DNA of 64,000 bases from Piliocolobus tephrosceles (GCF_002776525.5 NC_045439.1:155151407-155215406), one strand, 5' to 3'; positions 23,225 to 36,085 are shown, numbered from the stretch's first letter. The notes: a model not told the origin generated them from the sequence alone. Program-made: numbers and translations.

Positions 23225-23860
23225 TGACATGAAGTATGTTGCTCTGCACTTTTGAGAAAGTAATAGGATCCCAATTAAAACTCCGTGTAACTATGACCTG
23301 GCAATCCCACTTTTAGGAATTTAGCTTACATAAACTTATGTACCAATAAGAATATAGGCATAAGGGTGTTTATTGCAGCATTGTCTGTAGTGGCAAAAAA
23401 TAGCTAGACAAAATTTGAATGTCCATCATTAGAGAAATGTTTAAATAAATGGTTGTACATTTATGCACTGTAATATTATGAGGCTGTTCAGAGTACTGAT
23501 CTAGATTTGTATCTATTTGAGTTATAAAGTAATACATAAAATGCTCTCAGTTTTTGTAAAACAACTATCACCCCTCCTGATATATAAATATATATGTTTG
23601 GTCCAGGTTTGAACATCATGGAGACAGGTGTGGAAGAAAACTGGCGGGGCTGTTAACATTCCTTACTGAGGGTCAAGGCAGTGGAGGTGGGGAATGAAGT
23701 GAGTGAAGGGGAAAGATGCAGAAGCACTGGAGAAAGGCATTAATTTTATTTCCCTTTACATATTTTTATATTGTTCCTCTGGTTGTAGTGAATATGTTAC
23801 TTTTACGATTCTTCAAGAGTGATTTAACTACTTTTATTTTTTAAGAAAAAAACAAATTCA
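23225..23860 (+). mobile_element. Old L1 fragment (end of ORF2 and 3' UTR)
   Basis: 'atgacctggcaatcccactt', 'gtttattgcagcattgtctg' and 'gaatgtccatcattagagaa' are hallmark blocks of the end of L1 ORF2 in forward orientation. Many stops are present. The 3' part from about 23560 is less certain. Confidence 0.75.
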
Positions 23861-25080
23861 CCACCTAGAGTGCATGTGTATGGGGTGGGGCGCAGGGAGT
23901 ACAATTATAGCGGAACCACACTTTTCTATATTTTCCCCATGTCCTCTGAGGCAAGAATTTTAGCATTGAGAATACATCATTGTTACAAGTTGAAATGGAG
24001 GTTGTTAGAGAGCTGTAAAAGCAGTGCCCAAAACGCACTAGTCTAGGAGGCAGGGCTAGGATGAGGATAGAGCATAATCCAGAAACCAACGGAAGAGAGC
24101 AATTCAGAGAGGCCCCTGGATTACTCAGAGTCCTGAGAGGAAACAGATACCTGCAAGGCTGAAGGCACAAGGGAAGGAGTGGTCACTGGAGCCCAGGGAG
24201 GGGAGACTAATGGAGGGGTACCTCTGTCAGGAACCATGGTTTGTGGTAGAGACACCCAGCGGAGAGGAAGCTGTGGGGGTAAATATCCCGGCCTCACTCT
24301 CCTCTGGACCACTTCCTATAAACCTCCTCTGACTGAACCAACCAGAAAGCACAGTGTAAAGGAGCCAAGCCAGTGGCTGTTGTCTACGGGGTCAGCCTTC
24401 CAGGGCCAAGAGCAGGTTGAGAAAAATGGGGAGTGGATCTGGAGGGGCCGGTGGGAGACTGGATGATGGGGATGAATTATGCTATAAAGAATAGGAAAAC
24501 ACTGTTGCTTCTAACCCTCTTTGGGGGAGTTAGTTCAGTAGAGTGATGTCTGTGAGTAGACTACAAGAGGCTAAAGATGAGTAGGTGATAAGGAAGTGGA
24601 GATAGTGGCTACCCTCTGATTTATTAATGAATGGATGTGAAAGATAGGATGGAATTTTAAATGAGCAACAGGGGAAAGAAGAATGTGTGTTTATGTGGTA
24701 TATGGGTATATGTTTTGTTACAGAACAGTGGTAAGCTTAATACCTAAATGATTATTACAGTGTTTTATTTCTTTCTCATGTGGCCTTTCTCCTTCTAAAT
24801 TTGATTAGGTTGACCATCTTTTTACTGTTAAAAGTTCATACAAAAATAAAGTAAATTGGAAGTCCTGGAAATATGATTTTTTGTCCATGGATTCAGAAAT
24901 AATATTTGTATATTTTTTTCAAAAAACAACACACAAAGCTCTTAAAATTTTACAATGATTGAGATCCCATTGTGCCTGCTTGCTTTTTGTGTAAAGCATA
25001 AAGAGAATTTTAAAGAGTGTCTTTTCCAATTATCTCAAATTAAGAATAACTAATTGGCATGTGAAATATGAAATAAATGT
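23861..25080 (+). other. FMN1 intron; possible old repeat at 24060-24450
   Basis: The segment 24060-24450 contains 'ggtcagccttccagggccaa' and 'gagtggatctggaggggcc', which resemble an interspersed repeat I have seen elsewhere but cannot name. The rest is AT-rich intron without recognised features. Confidence 0.35.
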
Positions 25081-25108
25081 TCTACTAATGAACAATTTGT
25101 ATTTTCAG

Positions 25109-25132
25109 GTCGGTTTCTGTATAAAATAAATG
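25109..25132 (+). other. Candidate 24-nt microexon of FMN1
   Basis: The sequence shows an almost ideal branch site 'tactaat' (A at 25088), an acceptor 'attttcag' ending at 25108, a 24-nt open segment, and a donor 'atg|gtgagt' with a perfect intron side. The branch-to-AG distance is 20 nt. Joined to the phase-1 donor at 19770 it stays open, would add eight residues (R-F-L-Y-K-I-N plus a glycine split across junctions), and leaves phase 1 unchanged, so it could be skipped or included freely. I do not know whether it is annotated. Chance occurrence in a long intron is possible. Confidence 0.4.
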
Positions 25133-25140
25133 GTGAGTAT

Positions 25141-25578
25141 TTTTCTCGTGTGTTTGGTTTTTAAAGGGAAATGTGACTTAAAGGCCAGGACCACAGCCAA
25201 AATCTGATGTTTTAAAATCCCAAGCCAGCTCTATGCCTGTGCATTTTTCCCCAGATTAAGGTTGAATTATGCTTTGAGGACAACACTTTCCACTGAATCG
25301 CTTTTCACATGTCTCTATTTTTGGATTCAGAGTAGAAGATATAAAGCAAAGTTGGCAGTCTGTGGCCTTTGGCTATGCACAGCCATCCAAAATCATCCCA
25401 AAGATGTATAGAAATAGCAGAATAACACCATGATTAAAAGTAAAAGCCACTGATAAATGTAAAAGATAAAAATATTTTTAAAGTAAATAGATATTAAATT
25501 TTAAAGAATAATTCATTGGATATATTTGTTTACATAACTCAACATTCTGCCTCATGGCATTATTGGTTGGGACATTAG
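25141..25578 (+). other. FMN1 intron, nothing recognised
   Basis: AT-rich sequence between the microexon candidate and an AluY. No further exon or repeat seen. Confidence 0.45.
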
Positions 25579-25858
25579 AAAAAGACAAACTGGCCGGGCG
25601 CGGTGGCTCACGCCTGTAATTCCAGCACTTTGGGAGGCTGAGACGGGCGGATCACGAGGTCAGGAGATCGAGACCATCCTGGCTAACACAGTGAAACCCC
25701 GTCTCTACTGAAAAATACAAACTAGCCGGGCTTGGGAGGCTGAGGCAGGAGAATGGCATAAACCCCGGAGGTGGAGCTTGCAGTGAGTTGAGATCCGGCC
25801 ACTGCACTCCAGCCTGGGCGACAAAGTGAGACTCCGGCTCAAAAAAAAAAGACAAACT
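25579..25858 (+). mobile_element. AluY with internal deletion
   Basis: The body starts 'ggccgggcgcggtggctcacg' at 25592. About 35 bp of the mid-element (after 'actagccgggc') are missing. The flank 'gacaaact' recurs at 25584 and 25851, within a longer 'aaaaagacaaact' duplication. Confidence 0.95.
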
Positions 25859-25935
25859 TTTCGGGTTGTAATTGGATTACAAGCATTATATCAAATTGAT
25901 AAAGCAAAGTACTGAAAATTGAAAGCGTATATTTT

Positions 25936-26236
25936 GTTTTCTTTCTTTTTCTTTCTTTTTGAGATGGAGTCTCGCTCTTGTTGCCCAGGCTGGAGTGCAA
26001 TGATGCAATCTTGGCTCACATCAACCTCTGCCTCCCAGATCCAAGGAATTCTCCTTCCTCAGCCTCCCAAGTATCTGGGATTACAGGCATGCATTGCCAT
26101 GCCTGGCTAATTTTTGTATTTTTAGTAGGGATGGGGTTTCACCATATTGGCCAGGCTGGTCTCGAACTCCTGACCGCGTGATCTGTCTGCCTCGGCCTTC
26201 CAAAGTGCTGGGATTACAGGCGTGAGCCACGGCCTG
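25936..26236 (-). mobile_element. AluS, full length
   Basis: A CTTT-rich tail then a body from 'gagatggagtctcgctc' to 'gtgagccacggcc', with a small deletion at the 5' end. It is inverted relative to the AluY 80 bp before it. Confidence 0.93.
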
Positions 26237-27012
26237 TTTTGTTTTATTTCTTAGGGACTCCTGAGAGAGAGTACTTTTTGAAAACAGTAGATACCACTGC
26301 GGCCCCACCCCCTTCTTCTTGATAGCTGTGAGCAGATAAATGACTATGGTGCGGATCTCACTTTAGTTGCTTTCTGATCCCTTACAGGGATAGTGACTTC
26401 TGTTAGATAATTTTAAAATTGGAATTAGGCCGTATCTAATGTATCTTTATGGCCCTTGGGCTGTGATACTAGGTCATACCATCCCCCTGTAGTTCCTCTG
26501 TGTGCCCCGGCAGCTCAGCCTCCTATCACGGCATGTTCTGGAATTTCTTCCCTCTCATGGAAGGTTCTAGGATTTTTTTTCACAGTCATGGGTTGTTCCA
26601 GTACATTGAAACAAGGGCCCAGAGCCTTATAGAAAAGAACTTGAAATCAGGTCAGAATTGGAATTCAGAAATGTATAGGATATAGACAGATCTGAGGGGT
26701 TCTGGAAGGATGTTAGACAATAGGGAGGAACAACAAACTACTGAAGGAAAAGTACCATGAGAGAAGAACACTTCCGGGTCAGAATGTCTGTGGACAAACA
26801 CTTCCACATCCTCCTAGGAGGGCCCCTACACTTGAGGAAGAAGGAGCTTTGGCACAAAGAAATGAAAGAACTTTGTCATCAGAAGCCGAACAGTTTTGCA
26901 GTGTGGAAGAGCTGTTCAAGAGAGGTAGGGGCTTCCTCTCTTGAGGACTGGGTTTCATGCTAAGCAAGTGAGTGAGGACTTCAAACACTGAGATTCAGAT
27001 TTTTGTATTAAT
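26237..27012 (+). other. FMN1 intron, nothing recognised
   Basis: Short open frames around 26500-26988 on both strands have no recognisable product. No repeat seen. Confidence 0.4.
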
Positions 27013-27167
27013 AATTCATGGTATAGTCCCAGTTACTCGGGAAGCCAAGGCCCGAGAATCACTTGAACCCGGGAGGAGGATGATACAATGAGCCACGATC
27101 ACACCACTGCACTCCAGCCTGGATGACAGAGCTCTAGAGACTCCATCTCAAAAAAAAATTCATGGTA
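27013..27167 (+). mobile_element. 5'-truncated Alu with target duplication
   Basis: Only the 3' part of an Alu is present, beginning near 'tagtcccagttactcggg'. The perfect duplication 'aattcatggta' at 27013-27023 and 27157-27167 shows that it inserted already truncated. Confidence 0.93.
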
Positions 27168-29329
27168 ATACAATTTTATTCACAGTAAAGTCACAAATCA
27201 GTTCATTCAGGTTTCACCTATTTTTTCTAAAATGTTAAAGTTTTGAGTTTCAGTTTTGTGTTTAGATGGAGAACCCAGAAATGCTCCTATGACTGAATAA
27301 AGCTGTTGGTTTCCAGGTGAGCCCAGAGGAAATGTGGAGAGTAAATAAGGCGTGCAGCTTGGGCCCTCAGCTATGTTCTCCTTAGGATTCAGACTTGTCT
27401 GGGCATGTCTGGATGATTTGACAGTCACGCCTGTCCAGAGTCATCTGCTTGAGTGCTGGGATGATCACCACAGGACAAAGCTCATCTTAAGGAAAGCAAG
27501 AACTTGAGCCACATCCGAGGGTAGCGGCTACCCCGGGGAGGGACAACCCTCAAAATAGCATGACGTATGCTCTCCAGATTTTCTGTTGCGCCAGCCCCGT
27601 GGACTCATGCCTGGAGAGAGGACTGCCATAAAAAAAGCAGTGTGAAAATTTAAAGAGTAATGTTACTAAAATTTCTTTAGGACATTGAAAGCAAGTTCTG
27701 CATAACAGGATGTACAGACTTGGGGAAGCAGAGTCCCTGCTGGAGGTGCTATGGAAGCACGGTGTGACAGGGCATAATGAACTAGGTTTTGTCCAGTATG
27801 GTTTTATTTATGGTAGAATGAATGAGATTTTGTCTTATCCTAAGGAGAAGTGGGAGAGGTAGGCAGTTGTGCCTTGGACAACACATCTGGCACCTTTGAC
27901 TACAGCAGCCCTGGTGCCCATTTTGGAAGCATCAGGAGGCCCCTTGTGCAGTCAGAGCAAGAGATGAAAGCAGTGATGAGGAGGAAGGGTTACATCCACG
28001 AGCACACATGATTTCTAGAATGATTCAGGAGAAATTGGTGTGGGGGAGAGGGAAGCACCAAAATTGGTAGAGTCAGTGAAATACCAATTTTGTAGCTTGT
28101 TATTACTCCCCTGATTGCAGTTGCTGGAAGGAATTAGGTCAAATTCATAGTGGTTTTTTGAGAATCAAAATGAAATAATATCAATGAAAATAGTTCATAA
28201 AGCACTTTTTAAAATTAGCTTTATCATAATTACACACCATTGCTGGTTCATAGGGGTAGAAAGGTTTTTAAAATCCCACTCCTTTTGGTATTTTCCAATG
28301 ATGAAATGATACTACAAATAATAGCTCACAATGAGTTGTTTATTCTATGTGGATTTCCTGATTTGCTCTTGATTAAAGCTGCTACGTTAGCTTCTTTTTT
28401 TTTTTTTTTAAGGCACTTACTTATGTAGCATCTTTATCGATATCTTATTGTTTCACGTAGGTTAATATTGGATTTCTACCTAATTTGCATTAATAAAAAA
28501 ACTTGAGGGCAGAGGTCATAAAGGATACCTCTGAGGTACTCCCCACAGTGTCTAGCTTCAGATTGGTTCACTCAGTAGCCTTTGAATTAAATCAGGGTTT
28601 TAAAATTTTCTAAATTAAATTAAGTCAGAAAGGAACTGGAATGGCATGTCTGACTACTAATGTCATTTCAATGTGAAATCTTAAAGGATGAAAGAGCAAA
28701 AGAAAAGAAAAACAAAAGTCCCCTTTCTTCCTACCAATCATTTCTGAATCATGTGAAGTCACATTTTACCTCTCCAAAGTGTTCTCAATTTCTGCATCTA
28801 ATAGTAATTTTGTCTCTCCTGATTTCCATATCATATTTTTATCAAGGCAATAAGTTTTAGACCTCAATTATCTGCCTCTTATATGTGTTTTTATAATATT
28901 AACTCATTGATTCTTGTGTGATAAATAACTTAATCTTTAGCTCTTATCAAGCTTTTGAATATAGGACCTTATCTTTTACTTTGGATGCATGCTTTGCAGT
29001 TCTATAAATAGTAGATTAATAGGTACTGATTCTTTTAAGAAAATTGTGGTTGTTGACTTTAATTAAAAACAGCCTTCCAGCTTACAGTGATAAGGCAGTG
29101 GCTGCAAGTGACAAATTTTCCTTAGGAGTAGTCAGGATGATGGGGAATTCTGCAGCTGACATGCCACCCAGCAGAGTAAAATGGGTTTGCCTGGCTTTGT
29201 TCTTGGTGTCCCATCTTCATTTGGAACCTGTTTCTCCTAGTGATAGAACGCTTCAAAATGGAAACAGATGTCTCTTTATTTTCGGTTTTTAAAAAATCTC
29301 TCCTCAAAGATAGCAACGGTATCACATTC
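27168..29329 (+). other. Two kilobases of FMN1 intron without clear features
   Basis: No repeat or exon recognised apart from a T run at about 28396-28409. Sequence around 27520-28010 is less AT-rich than its surroundings, but no function can be assigned. Confidence 0.4.
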
Positions 29330-29425
29330 ATCATTGTATACCTGGATCAGTTACTGAAACTGACCCACGGCATATACTCAGTAAGTGTTCTATTGAATGA
29401 ATGAATAAATGGATGGATGAATGAT
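29330..29425 (+). mobile_element. L2 3'-end fragment, tentative
   Basis: 'cattgtatacctggatcagt', 'actcagtaagtgttctattg' and the 'aatgaatgaataaatgg' tail resemble the 3' end of L2. The GAAT/GGAT tetranucleotide run closes it. Confidence 0.45.
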
Positions 29426-31229
29426 GAGAGAACTTAGTCTGAAAACTGGTAACAGGGACACATTTTTCCCATTTTTTCCTATGTTAAACAATGAAACCGG
29501 TTTCATGCCATATTATGTGATTGCCATCGATGTTAGATGTTGTTACTCTATTTTGCTAGAAAATGCTTTTTTTTTTTTTTTTTAACCTTGAAACTGTTCA
29601 TCTCTGCGTGGGTTTGGGAATCTAAATGTACTCAGAAGATGGGAGTAGAATTAAATGGAACTTGGGTACTGAAAGCCAAATCTTTTGTGAGCAAAGAAAC
29701 TGTTTTTTTAAATGGAATAACTTTACAACATATGATTGGCTTTACCAGAACAGACAGCTTTACATTTTAAAATGAGACTTAACTTTATTGTAAAATCCAG
29801 TTACTGAGGGGCAGTCAAGTGATCAAACTTGAAACAGAAACCAGAGGTGGTTTAATGTTTCATGTATTTCACTGGTCACAGATTAACCGTGTTGCATTAT
29901 CCATGATCAAAGGACAGCACGTTTGAACCAAGGTTCATTTTATGACCCAACACATTGGTGAACCAGAAAGCCAGGCAGGGGCTTGTAACTCTTATAGGCT
30001 GTGATTCAGGGAGTCCTGCAAGGCTCACCTGCTGGGTGCCTAATGCCCACCATGGAAGTTTGCCTTCTGTGTAAGCACTGCTTCTAGAAAACTTGTGCAT
30101 AATGCAAATATAAGTTGAGGTCATGTGACTGATTTCCAAAAGCTATGCACAAAACTCACTATAAGTCATTATATTAATAGGCTGATAAAATTCCCACCAT
30201 TAATATTACGTAGCAGAGCAAGATCTTTACAGAATGGGTTATGGGATGGGTTTCCAAGAGTGGAAGTAGAAGTCAGGGTATCATTGGCAAGCCACAAGAC
30301 TTATCGCTGCTCTCTGCCCTCATGGGATTTTTTTTTTAACAGCTTTTTGGCATCCTTTATCAAATTTAGAGAAAAATTGAAACGGCGAGAGGTATTAGGT
30401 GACAGAATCAGAGCTTGTTCAATTTCCCTAAGCTAAATGGAACAAGATTAAACTCAAGAGGATAATGGAAAAATCCTGCATTGAGATTAAACTATCCACT
30501 TAGAAGTAAAGGACATCAGGGACCTCAGTTTCTGTTTTAGCTGACAGCATATTGATTTTTGAGCCAGTTGGGTAATGTATAATTGTTGAAAACAAAAAGT
30601 CAGGCTACGTCAGAAATAGATACTCATATCAAGGGAGAAAATGTGCTACTGTACTCTATGTACAGTCTGATGAATCTGGAGTTGTTGGTATAGTTATAGG
30701 TACGTATTTGAAGGACATTATTGACAGATTAGATTACGTGTTGGTGACCAGGATGGAAACATATCTGAAAATTATTTCATGGGGAAAAGAGTTCTATTAA
30801 ATAGAGTAGTCCATGTATCACAATGTGAAAGTGATACATGAGCGAGGTGGTATAGCGTATGCTGTGGGTGCCACCCAGATCCCCCTTGCAAGACTAAACA
30901 CCCTGTTCCCTCTGCTGCTGGGAGTGTTGCCAGCCAAAGGCTTACAGCTGAGTGCCTCCCCAGGAACTGCCCTCTCCACATGGGAGCTACCTCTCCTATT
31001 CTGAGGTTCCGTCTGAAGTGTCATTTGCAGAGGGCAGTTTCTGGGGAGGTATCAGCTGGAAGAGGGGAGGTACTCCCAAGATTACACCTTCTCCTCAAGC
31101 GCAGGCCTGACCAATGACTTACCTGTGTGTGAGAGTACGGAAGCTCAACACCATTGCCTTGTGTAGGGCAGTTCTGAAGGGCCATCCCAGCCTCCGTGCT
31201 CCCTACATTATCACCTGAGGCCTCTGTCC
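29426..31229 (+). other. FMN1 intron with a small inverted repeat
   Basis: Mostly unrecognised. A perfect 10-bp inverted repeat ('catgtatcac' and 'gtgatacatg', 30812-30821 and 30831-30840) with a 9-nt loop could form a hairpin. T runs occur at about 29568-29583 and 30330-30338. Confidence 0.45.
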
Positions 31230-31567
31230 AAACTGCATCTTCTAGGCCAGGCGCGGTGGCTCAAGCCTGTAATCCCAGCACTTTGGGAGGCCGAGACGGG
31301 TGGATCACGAGGTCAGGAGATCGAGACCATCCTGGCTAACACGGTGAAACCCCGTCTCTACTAAAAAAAATACAAAAAACTAGCCGGGCGAGGTGGCGGG
31401 CACCTGTGGTCCCAGCTGCTCTGCTCAGGAGGCTGAGGCAGGAGAATGGCGGGAACCCGGGAGGCGGAGCTTGCAGTGAGCTGAGATCCGGCCACTGCAC
31501 TCCAGCCTGGGCGACAGAGCGGGACTCCGTCTCAAAAAAACAAAAACAAAAACAAACTGCATCTTCT
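31230..31567 (+). mobile_element. AluY (Old World monkey type), 14-bp target duplication
   Basis: The body begins 'ggccaggcgcggtggctcaag' at 31245 and ends in a CAAAAA-type tail. The perfect duplication 'aaactgcatcttct' is at 31230-31243 and 31554-31567. Confidence 0.97.
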
Positions 31568-31689
31568 CCACTCCTGCTTCCCTCAGTTTCTCATAGCTAT
31601 CGCTCCAAAGAGCACTCTCCAGTAAACCTTATGCATGGAATCTCTTTTCAGGGTCTGTTTTCCAGGGGATTCTACCTGTGATAGGTGAC

Positions 31690-32295
31690 ATTTTGTTACC
31701 TATAACAGCTCCCATTATTTGTAATGGGAGAGGATAAATTATTTGATGAATGATGCTAGGACAATTAGTTATCCATGTGGGGAAAAAAAAGTTGGATGTA
31801 CCTTATGCCATGCACAAAAATCTATTTCAGGTGGATTTTGAACTGAAATGTGAAAAGGAAAACGTAATGGCTTTTAGAAGAAAATACGGAAGGATTAGGA
31901 AAGGGTTTCCTAAAGGCACAAAACGTAATGAAGATTACTGGTGAATTTGTCTATATTAAAATAATATAAAATTAAAATTAAAGGAAAAGCATTTGACTAG
32001 GACATGATATCATTTAACAAAGTAAGAAGAAAAGCTGGGAGAAGATATTTGTAGGTCTTATGACTGACAATTAGCATCCAACATTTGTAAAGAAATCATA
32101 TAAATTAATAAAAGAAAGGCAAACTACCCAGGAGGAAAAAAATGAGCAAATGAGATAGTCAATTCACTTATAGGAAAGTCTAAATGATGAATGAGTATAT
32201 AAAAATATACTTAGCCTCACAAGCAATTAGGAATATGACAATTAAAATAGGATCCTAGTTTATACACATTAGATTGGAAAATATTTCCAATTTAT
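31690..32295 (+). mobile_element. Old L1 fragment (ORF2 3' region)
   Basis: The order 'gatgctaggacaattagtta', 'aatgtgaaaaggaaaacg', 'cactggt'-type and 'aaagcatttgactaggac' blocks resembles the L1 ORF2 end of an ancient subfamily, with a short residual frame at 31750-31944. Heavily mutated. Confidence 0.6.
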
Positions 32296-32329
32296 ATTCT
32301 ACCTCTCCTTCTTTTCTTCCCCTTCCTTT

Positions 32330-32660
32330 TCCTTCCTTCCTTTACTTCTGAGCCTTTGCACATGCTGTTTCCACAATAAACTTCTCATCTGTCAAGACCT
32401 AGCACACATGTCATTTTTCCCATAAAGCTCTCCAACCTCCCTGGTTAGAGTTAAGCATTTCCTCTTTTATATTCCAGATATTGCTTTGCGCTTCTTCCAT
32501 CTTAAAGCACTTGATATTGTTGTAATTATTTGTTTACATGGGAGTCTGACACTAGATCACCAGCTCTTGGGTGGCAGGAATCATGTAATGTTTCTCTGTG
32601 TGCATGTGCCCTTGATCATAGTGTCTGATACCCGAGTAATGAGTCAACATGGGATGGGGA
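32330..32660 (+). mobile_element. L2 3' region
   Basis: 'gagcctttgcacatgctgtt', 'cttctcatctgtcaagacct', 'tctgacactagatcaccagc' and 'agtgtctgatacccgagtaa' follow the order of the L2 3' consensus. A CCTT-rich run precedes it. Confidence 0.75.
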
Positions 32661-32803
32661 AATCTGCCATTCCTTGCCCCAGTGGCTCTTCCATTAGAGC
32701 AGACTCCTTCAAAATCAGATCTGAACTTCAGACGCTCTGTAATGGTTGCTTTGTTTTCTTTTTTGACGTACCCACTAAAATTAGTTCAAGAGCAACTTTA
32801 TTT

Positions 32804-33133
32804 TTGAAGAGTTCTTTATTTTATTGTTTTTTTTTTTATTTTTTTATTTTTGAGATGGAGTCTGGCTCTGTCGCCCAGGCTGGAGTGCAGTGGCGCGATC
32901 TCGGCTCACTGCAAGCTCCGCCTCGCGGGTTCACGCCATTCCCCTGTCTCAGCCTCCGGAGGAGCCGGGACTACAGGCTCCCGCCACCACGCCCGGCTAA
33001 TTTTTTGTATTTTTAGTAGAGACGGGGTTTCACCGTGGTCTCGATCTCCTGACCTTGTGATCCGCCCTCCTCGGCCTCCCAAAGTGCTGGGATTAGAGGC
33101 GTGAGCCACCGCGCCCGGCCTTGAAGAGTTCTT
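32804..33133 (-). mobile_element. AluY with small internal deletion
   Basis: A T/A-rich tail from 32817, then a body to 33120, with about 12 bp missing after 'ggtttcaccgtg'. The perfect duplication 'ttgaagagttctt' is at 32804-32816 and 33121-33133. Confidence 0.96.
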
Positions 33134-33213
33134 AATTGTTCATCACCTGCAGTGGAGCATATGGTTGAATGTGTTTCCCACTCTCAGTTTAATTGAAGGG
33201 GATAAACATAAGC

Positions 33214-33232
33214 TGTGTGTGTGTGTGTGTGT
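33214..33232 (+). repeat. (TG)n microsatellite
   Basis: About nine and a half TG units in a row. Potentially length-polymorphic. Confidence 0.95.
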
Positions 33233-33563
33233 AACCATAGGTGGAAAGTTGCATAGGGACAAAATAAATGTTATTTGTCTTTGTTGTTAATTGCTTTTCT
33301 TTCAGGGATATTGTTGCCTAGCGGCATCATCAGGATTTATTTCGAATCCTAAAAAAGTGAAATAAATACACTTTGCCTAGAGAGAGAAAATATGTTAACA
33401 TATTTTAAAAAACAAAATATCTCTCCCTCAGGAAATTTAAATTTTTGGAAACATACACCCTAAAGACATTTGAAATTTTTCTTATCTTTTTTAAAAAAAG
33501 TCAGTGGCAGTTCTACACACTCCACGTGGGAGTATATGATTTAGTTGGTATTTGTTGCCTCTT
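33233..33563 (+). other. FMN1 intron, nothing recognised
   Basis: Contains an acceptor-like 'ttgcttttctttcag' ending at 33305, but no donor follows at exon distance. Confidence 0.45.
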
Positions 33564-33889
33564 AAAATGATAATTAAGGCCGGGCGCGGTGGCTCAAGCC
33601 TGTAATCCCAGCACTTTGGGAGGCCGAGACGGGTGGATCACGAGGTCAGGAGATCGAGACCATCCTGGTCTACACGGTGAAACCCCGTCTCTACTAAAAA
33701 TACAAAAAACTAGCCGAGCGAGATGGCGGGTGCCTGTAGTCCCAGCTACTCGGGAGGCTGAGGCAGGAGAATGGCGTGAACCCGGGAGGCGGAGCTTGTA
33801 GTGAGCTGAGATCAGGCCACTGCACTCCAGCCTGGGCAACAGAGCGAGACTCCGTCTCAAAAAAAAAAAAAAAAAAAAATGATAATTAA
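33564..33889 (+). mobile_element. AluY (Old World monkey type), 14-bp target duplication
   Basis: The body starts 'ggccgggcgcggtggctcaag' at 33579, with an A tail to about 33878. 'aaaatgataattaa' is duplicated at 33564-33577 and 33876-33889. Confidence 0.97.
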
Positions 33890-34119
33890 ATAGTAAAGGT
33901 GAAAAGGATCCCTTGGCTCTGTGCCTTCATGTTATAGATGATTAAAATGAGGTTCCAGCTGAAATGTCATAACTGTCCATTGGTGGAATATGCTGGATCT
34001 TCTGACTTGAATTTTGGTGCTTTCCTTTCTTCCAAATTCTGTTCCTACTACCAATTTAAAGGTAACACGAAGCTTATTTGGATCTTTAGTGACATTGAGT
34101 TTCAATAACAACAACTACT

Positions 34120-34359
34120 TAGATATTTATTTATTTATTTATTGAGAGACAGAGTCTTGCTCTGTTGCCCAGGCTGGAGTGCAGTGGCCCCATCTTGGCT
34201 CACTGCAACCTCCGCCTCCGGGATTCAAGCGATTCTCCTGCCTCAGCCTCCTGACTAGCTGGGACTACAGGCACCCACCACCATGCCCGGCTAATTTTTT
34301 GTGTTTTTAGTAGAGACGGGGTTTCACCTTGTTAGCCTGGATAGTCTGGATCTCCTGAC
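34120..34359 (-). mobile_element. Partial Alu
   Basis: A TTTA tail and a body from 'gagacagagtcttgctc', breaking off at 'ctggatctcctgac' so that the element's 5' end (about 50 bp) is missing. Confidence 0.92.
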
Positions 34360-34541
34360 TACAGAACCATCAAGTCACTCTTGTTTTATCTGAAAACACT
34401 CTCCTCTCACCAGATAGGTTATTATGAAGCAAATTTCAGATGCTTTATAAGTCATCTGCTAAAAAATGTGGTCTCTACTAAAAACACAAAAAATGTTAGC
34501 ACTATTGCTAAAAGATAAGGATACTTTATTATTTGTTTTAC

Positions 34542-34656
34542 AGATGGGGTTTTGCCATGTTGCCCAGGCTGGTCTCAAACTCTTGGGCTCAAGCAATCTG
34601 CCTACCTCAGCCTCCCAAAGTGCTGAGATTACAGGCATGAGCTACCATGCCCGGCT
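34542..34656 (-). mobile_element. Alu half-element
   Basis: Only 'agatggggttttgccatg' to 'ccatgcccggc' is present, i.e. the 5' half of an Alu in reverse orientation. A short Alu-like '+' piece 'gtctctactaaaaacacaaa' lies just before it at about 34469. Confidence 0.85.
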
Positions 34657-35867
34657 GACAACAGCTATATGGGTATTTATTTTGGAACCCTTGAAACTTC
34701 CTCAATAAGCAATTGCCTGGTGGCCTTCGTAAAATTCGTAATAGATTTTCATTAGCACCTTAACTCAAGGGGATATACAACTCCATTTCAGTGCAATATA
34801 ACTATTAGACTCATAGTCAATATGGATTAGGAGGTGAAGCTTTCAAAAATAAATGTCTATTTTTTCATTAAGTTATGATAATCTGTGAAGTGTCATAATC
34901 TTATATAATTATTGAAATATCATTAGTAATATCCCCAGACTGGAAAATTGTGAGCTTGATGTGGCCAGTGTGCCTCTCATCCTCTCCTAGTCTTCCATTC
35001 CAGGAGAAGAGATGAGATGAACCTGCTCATCATCACTTCACCAAGAACTTATCCAGGGTCTTGAAATAAAAGGAGCTTTTTCAGTTTAGGTCAGAGATAG
35101 TGAAGGGCCAGAGCAGACTTTGGAAGGAGGCTGCTCCTAGCCTCTGCTCTGAACCCTTTCTTTTCCTCTGCCACTACTGTGGCCGCCATCTCTCCATGTT
35201 GGGAGGGACGCAGCACGACGATGGGAACTGACATCTGAGCTGGGTTGGAGCCCTAAATCATAGCTCTCATACTTAGAAGAACCCTGTGTTTTCGAATAAT
35301 CAAAACTTTGTTTCAAAGCTGTGCACCTGGTTTAATGAAGCCAGCAATGGTATCCTCACTTCTAGGAGGAGTCAGGTTATCTAGTAACCCATGAAAATAC
35401 AGAATTTGCTAGGATAATTGAAGCCTCTGTATGCCCACATTGAGAGGTCAGACAAGAGGAAGGTGGCAGTATCTCGCTGGGAACGTTGGGGGACGTGCCA
35501 GCCTGTCCTTGGGGCGAGATGTCAGAGGAGGAGATGATGGGAATATAGGGACACCTGCATAGGCCACAGTGCATTAGCAAAAGAGAAGGAAAATCAAACA
35601 GAATGAAGCTGGTGAGGATAAGAAGCAACAGCTGCAGAGCCCAGGGGCCAGGAGTCGGTGATGCATTTCAACCTACTCATCTTTAGGTTACTTGATAGAA
35701 ATCTGATTCCCTCAAGTATAGGCAGTCAATGATAGTGTTCCTGCTGACAGCGTTTCCTGGAGGCCTTTTCCAGTGTTTGTTTTCTCTGCTCATGTGCCTT
35801 CATCACTTTCGTTTTCCTGGGTCATAGCAGGCGGTTGTGCCTATGGATACTGGTTAATAAATAACAG
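34657..35867 (+). other. FMN1 intron, nothing recognised
   Basis: 1.2 kb without a recognised repeat. Minus-strand open frame 35628-35377 has no known product. Confidence 0.4.
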
Positions 35868-36085
35868 TAACAGCAACAGCAATTCTTTATTCTTGTGTAC
35901 CGGCTACTGACTTGGACACTTCATAAATATTGTATTGAAGCCAAACCATAATCTACACAATAGTTATTATTGTCTCCATCTTACAGAGCAAGAAATGGAA
36001 AGTCAGAGAAGTGAAGTACATGGCCCATGTCACCCAGCTAATAAGAGGTAGAACCCAGAGTCACACCAGGTCTGACCGACTGCAG
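35868..36085 (-). mobile_element. MIR
   Basis: 'ctccatcttacagagcaag', 'gtcagagaagtgaagtaca' and 'cccatgtcacccagctaata' are antisense MIR core blocks. The upstream part, 'cttcataaatattgtattga', fits the 3' MIR. Confidence 0.8.
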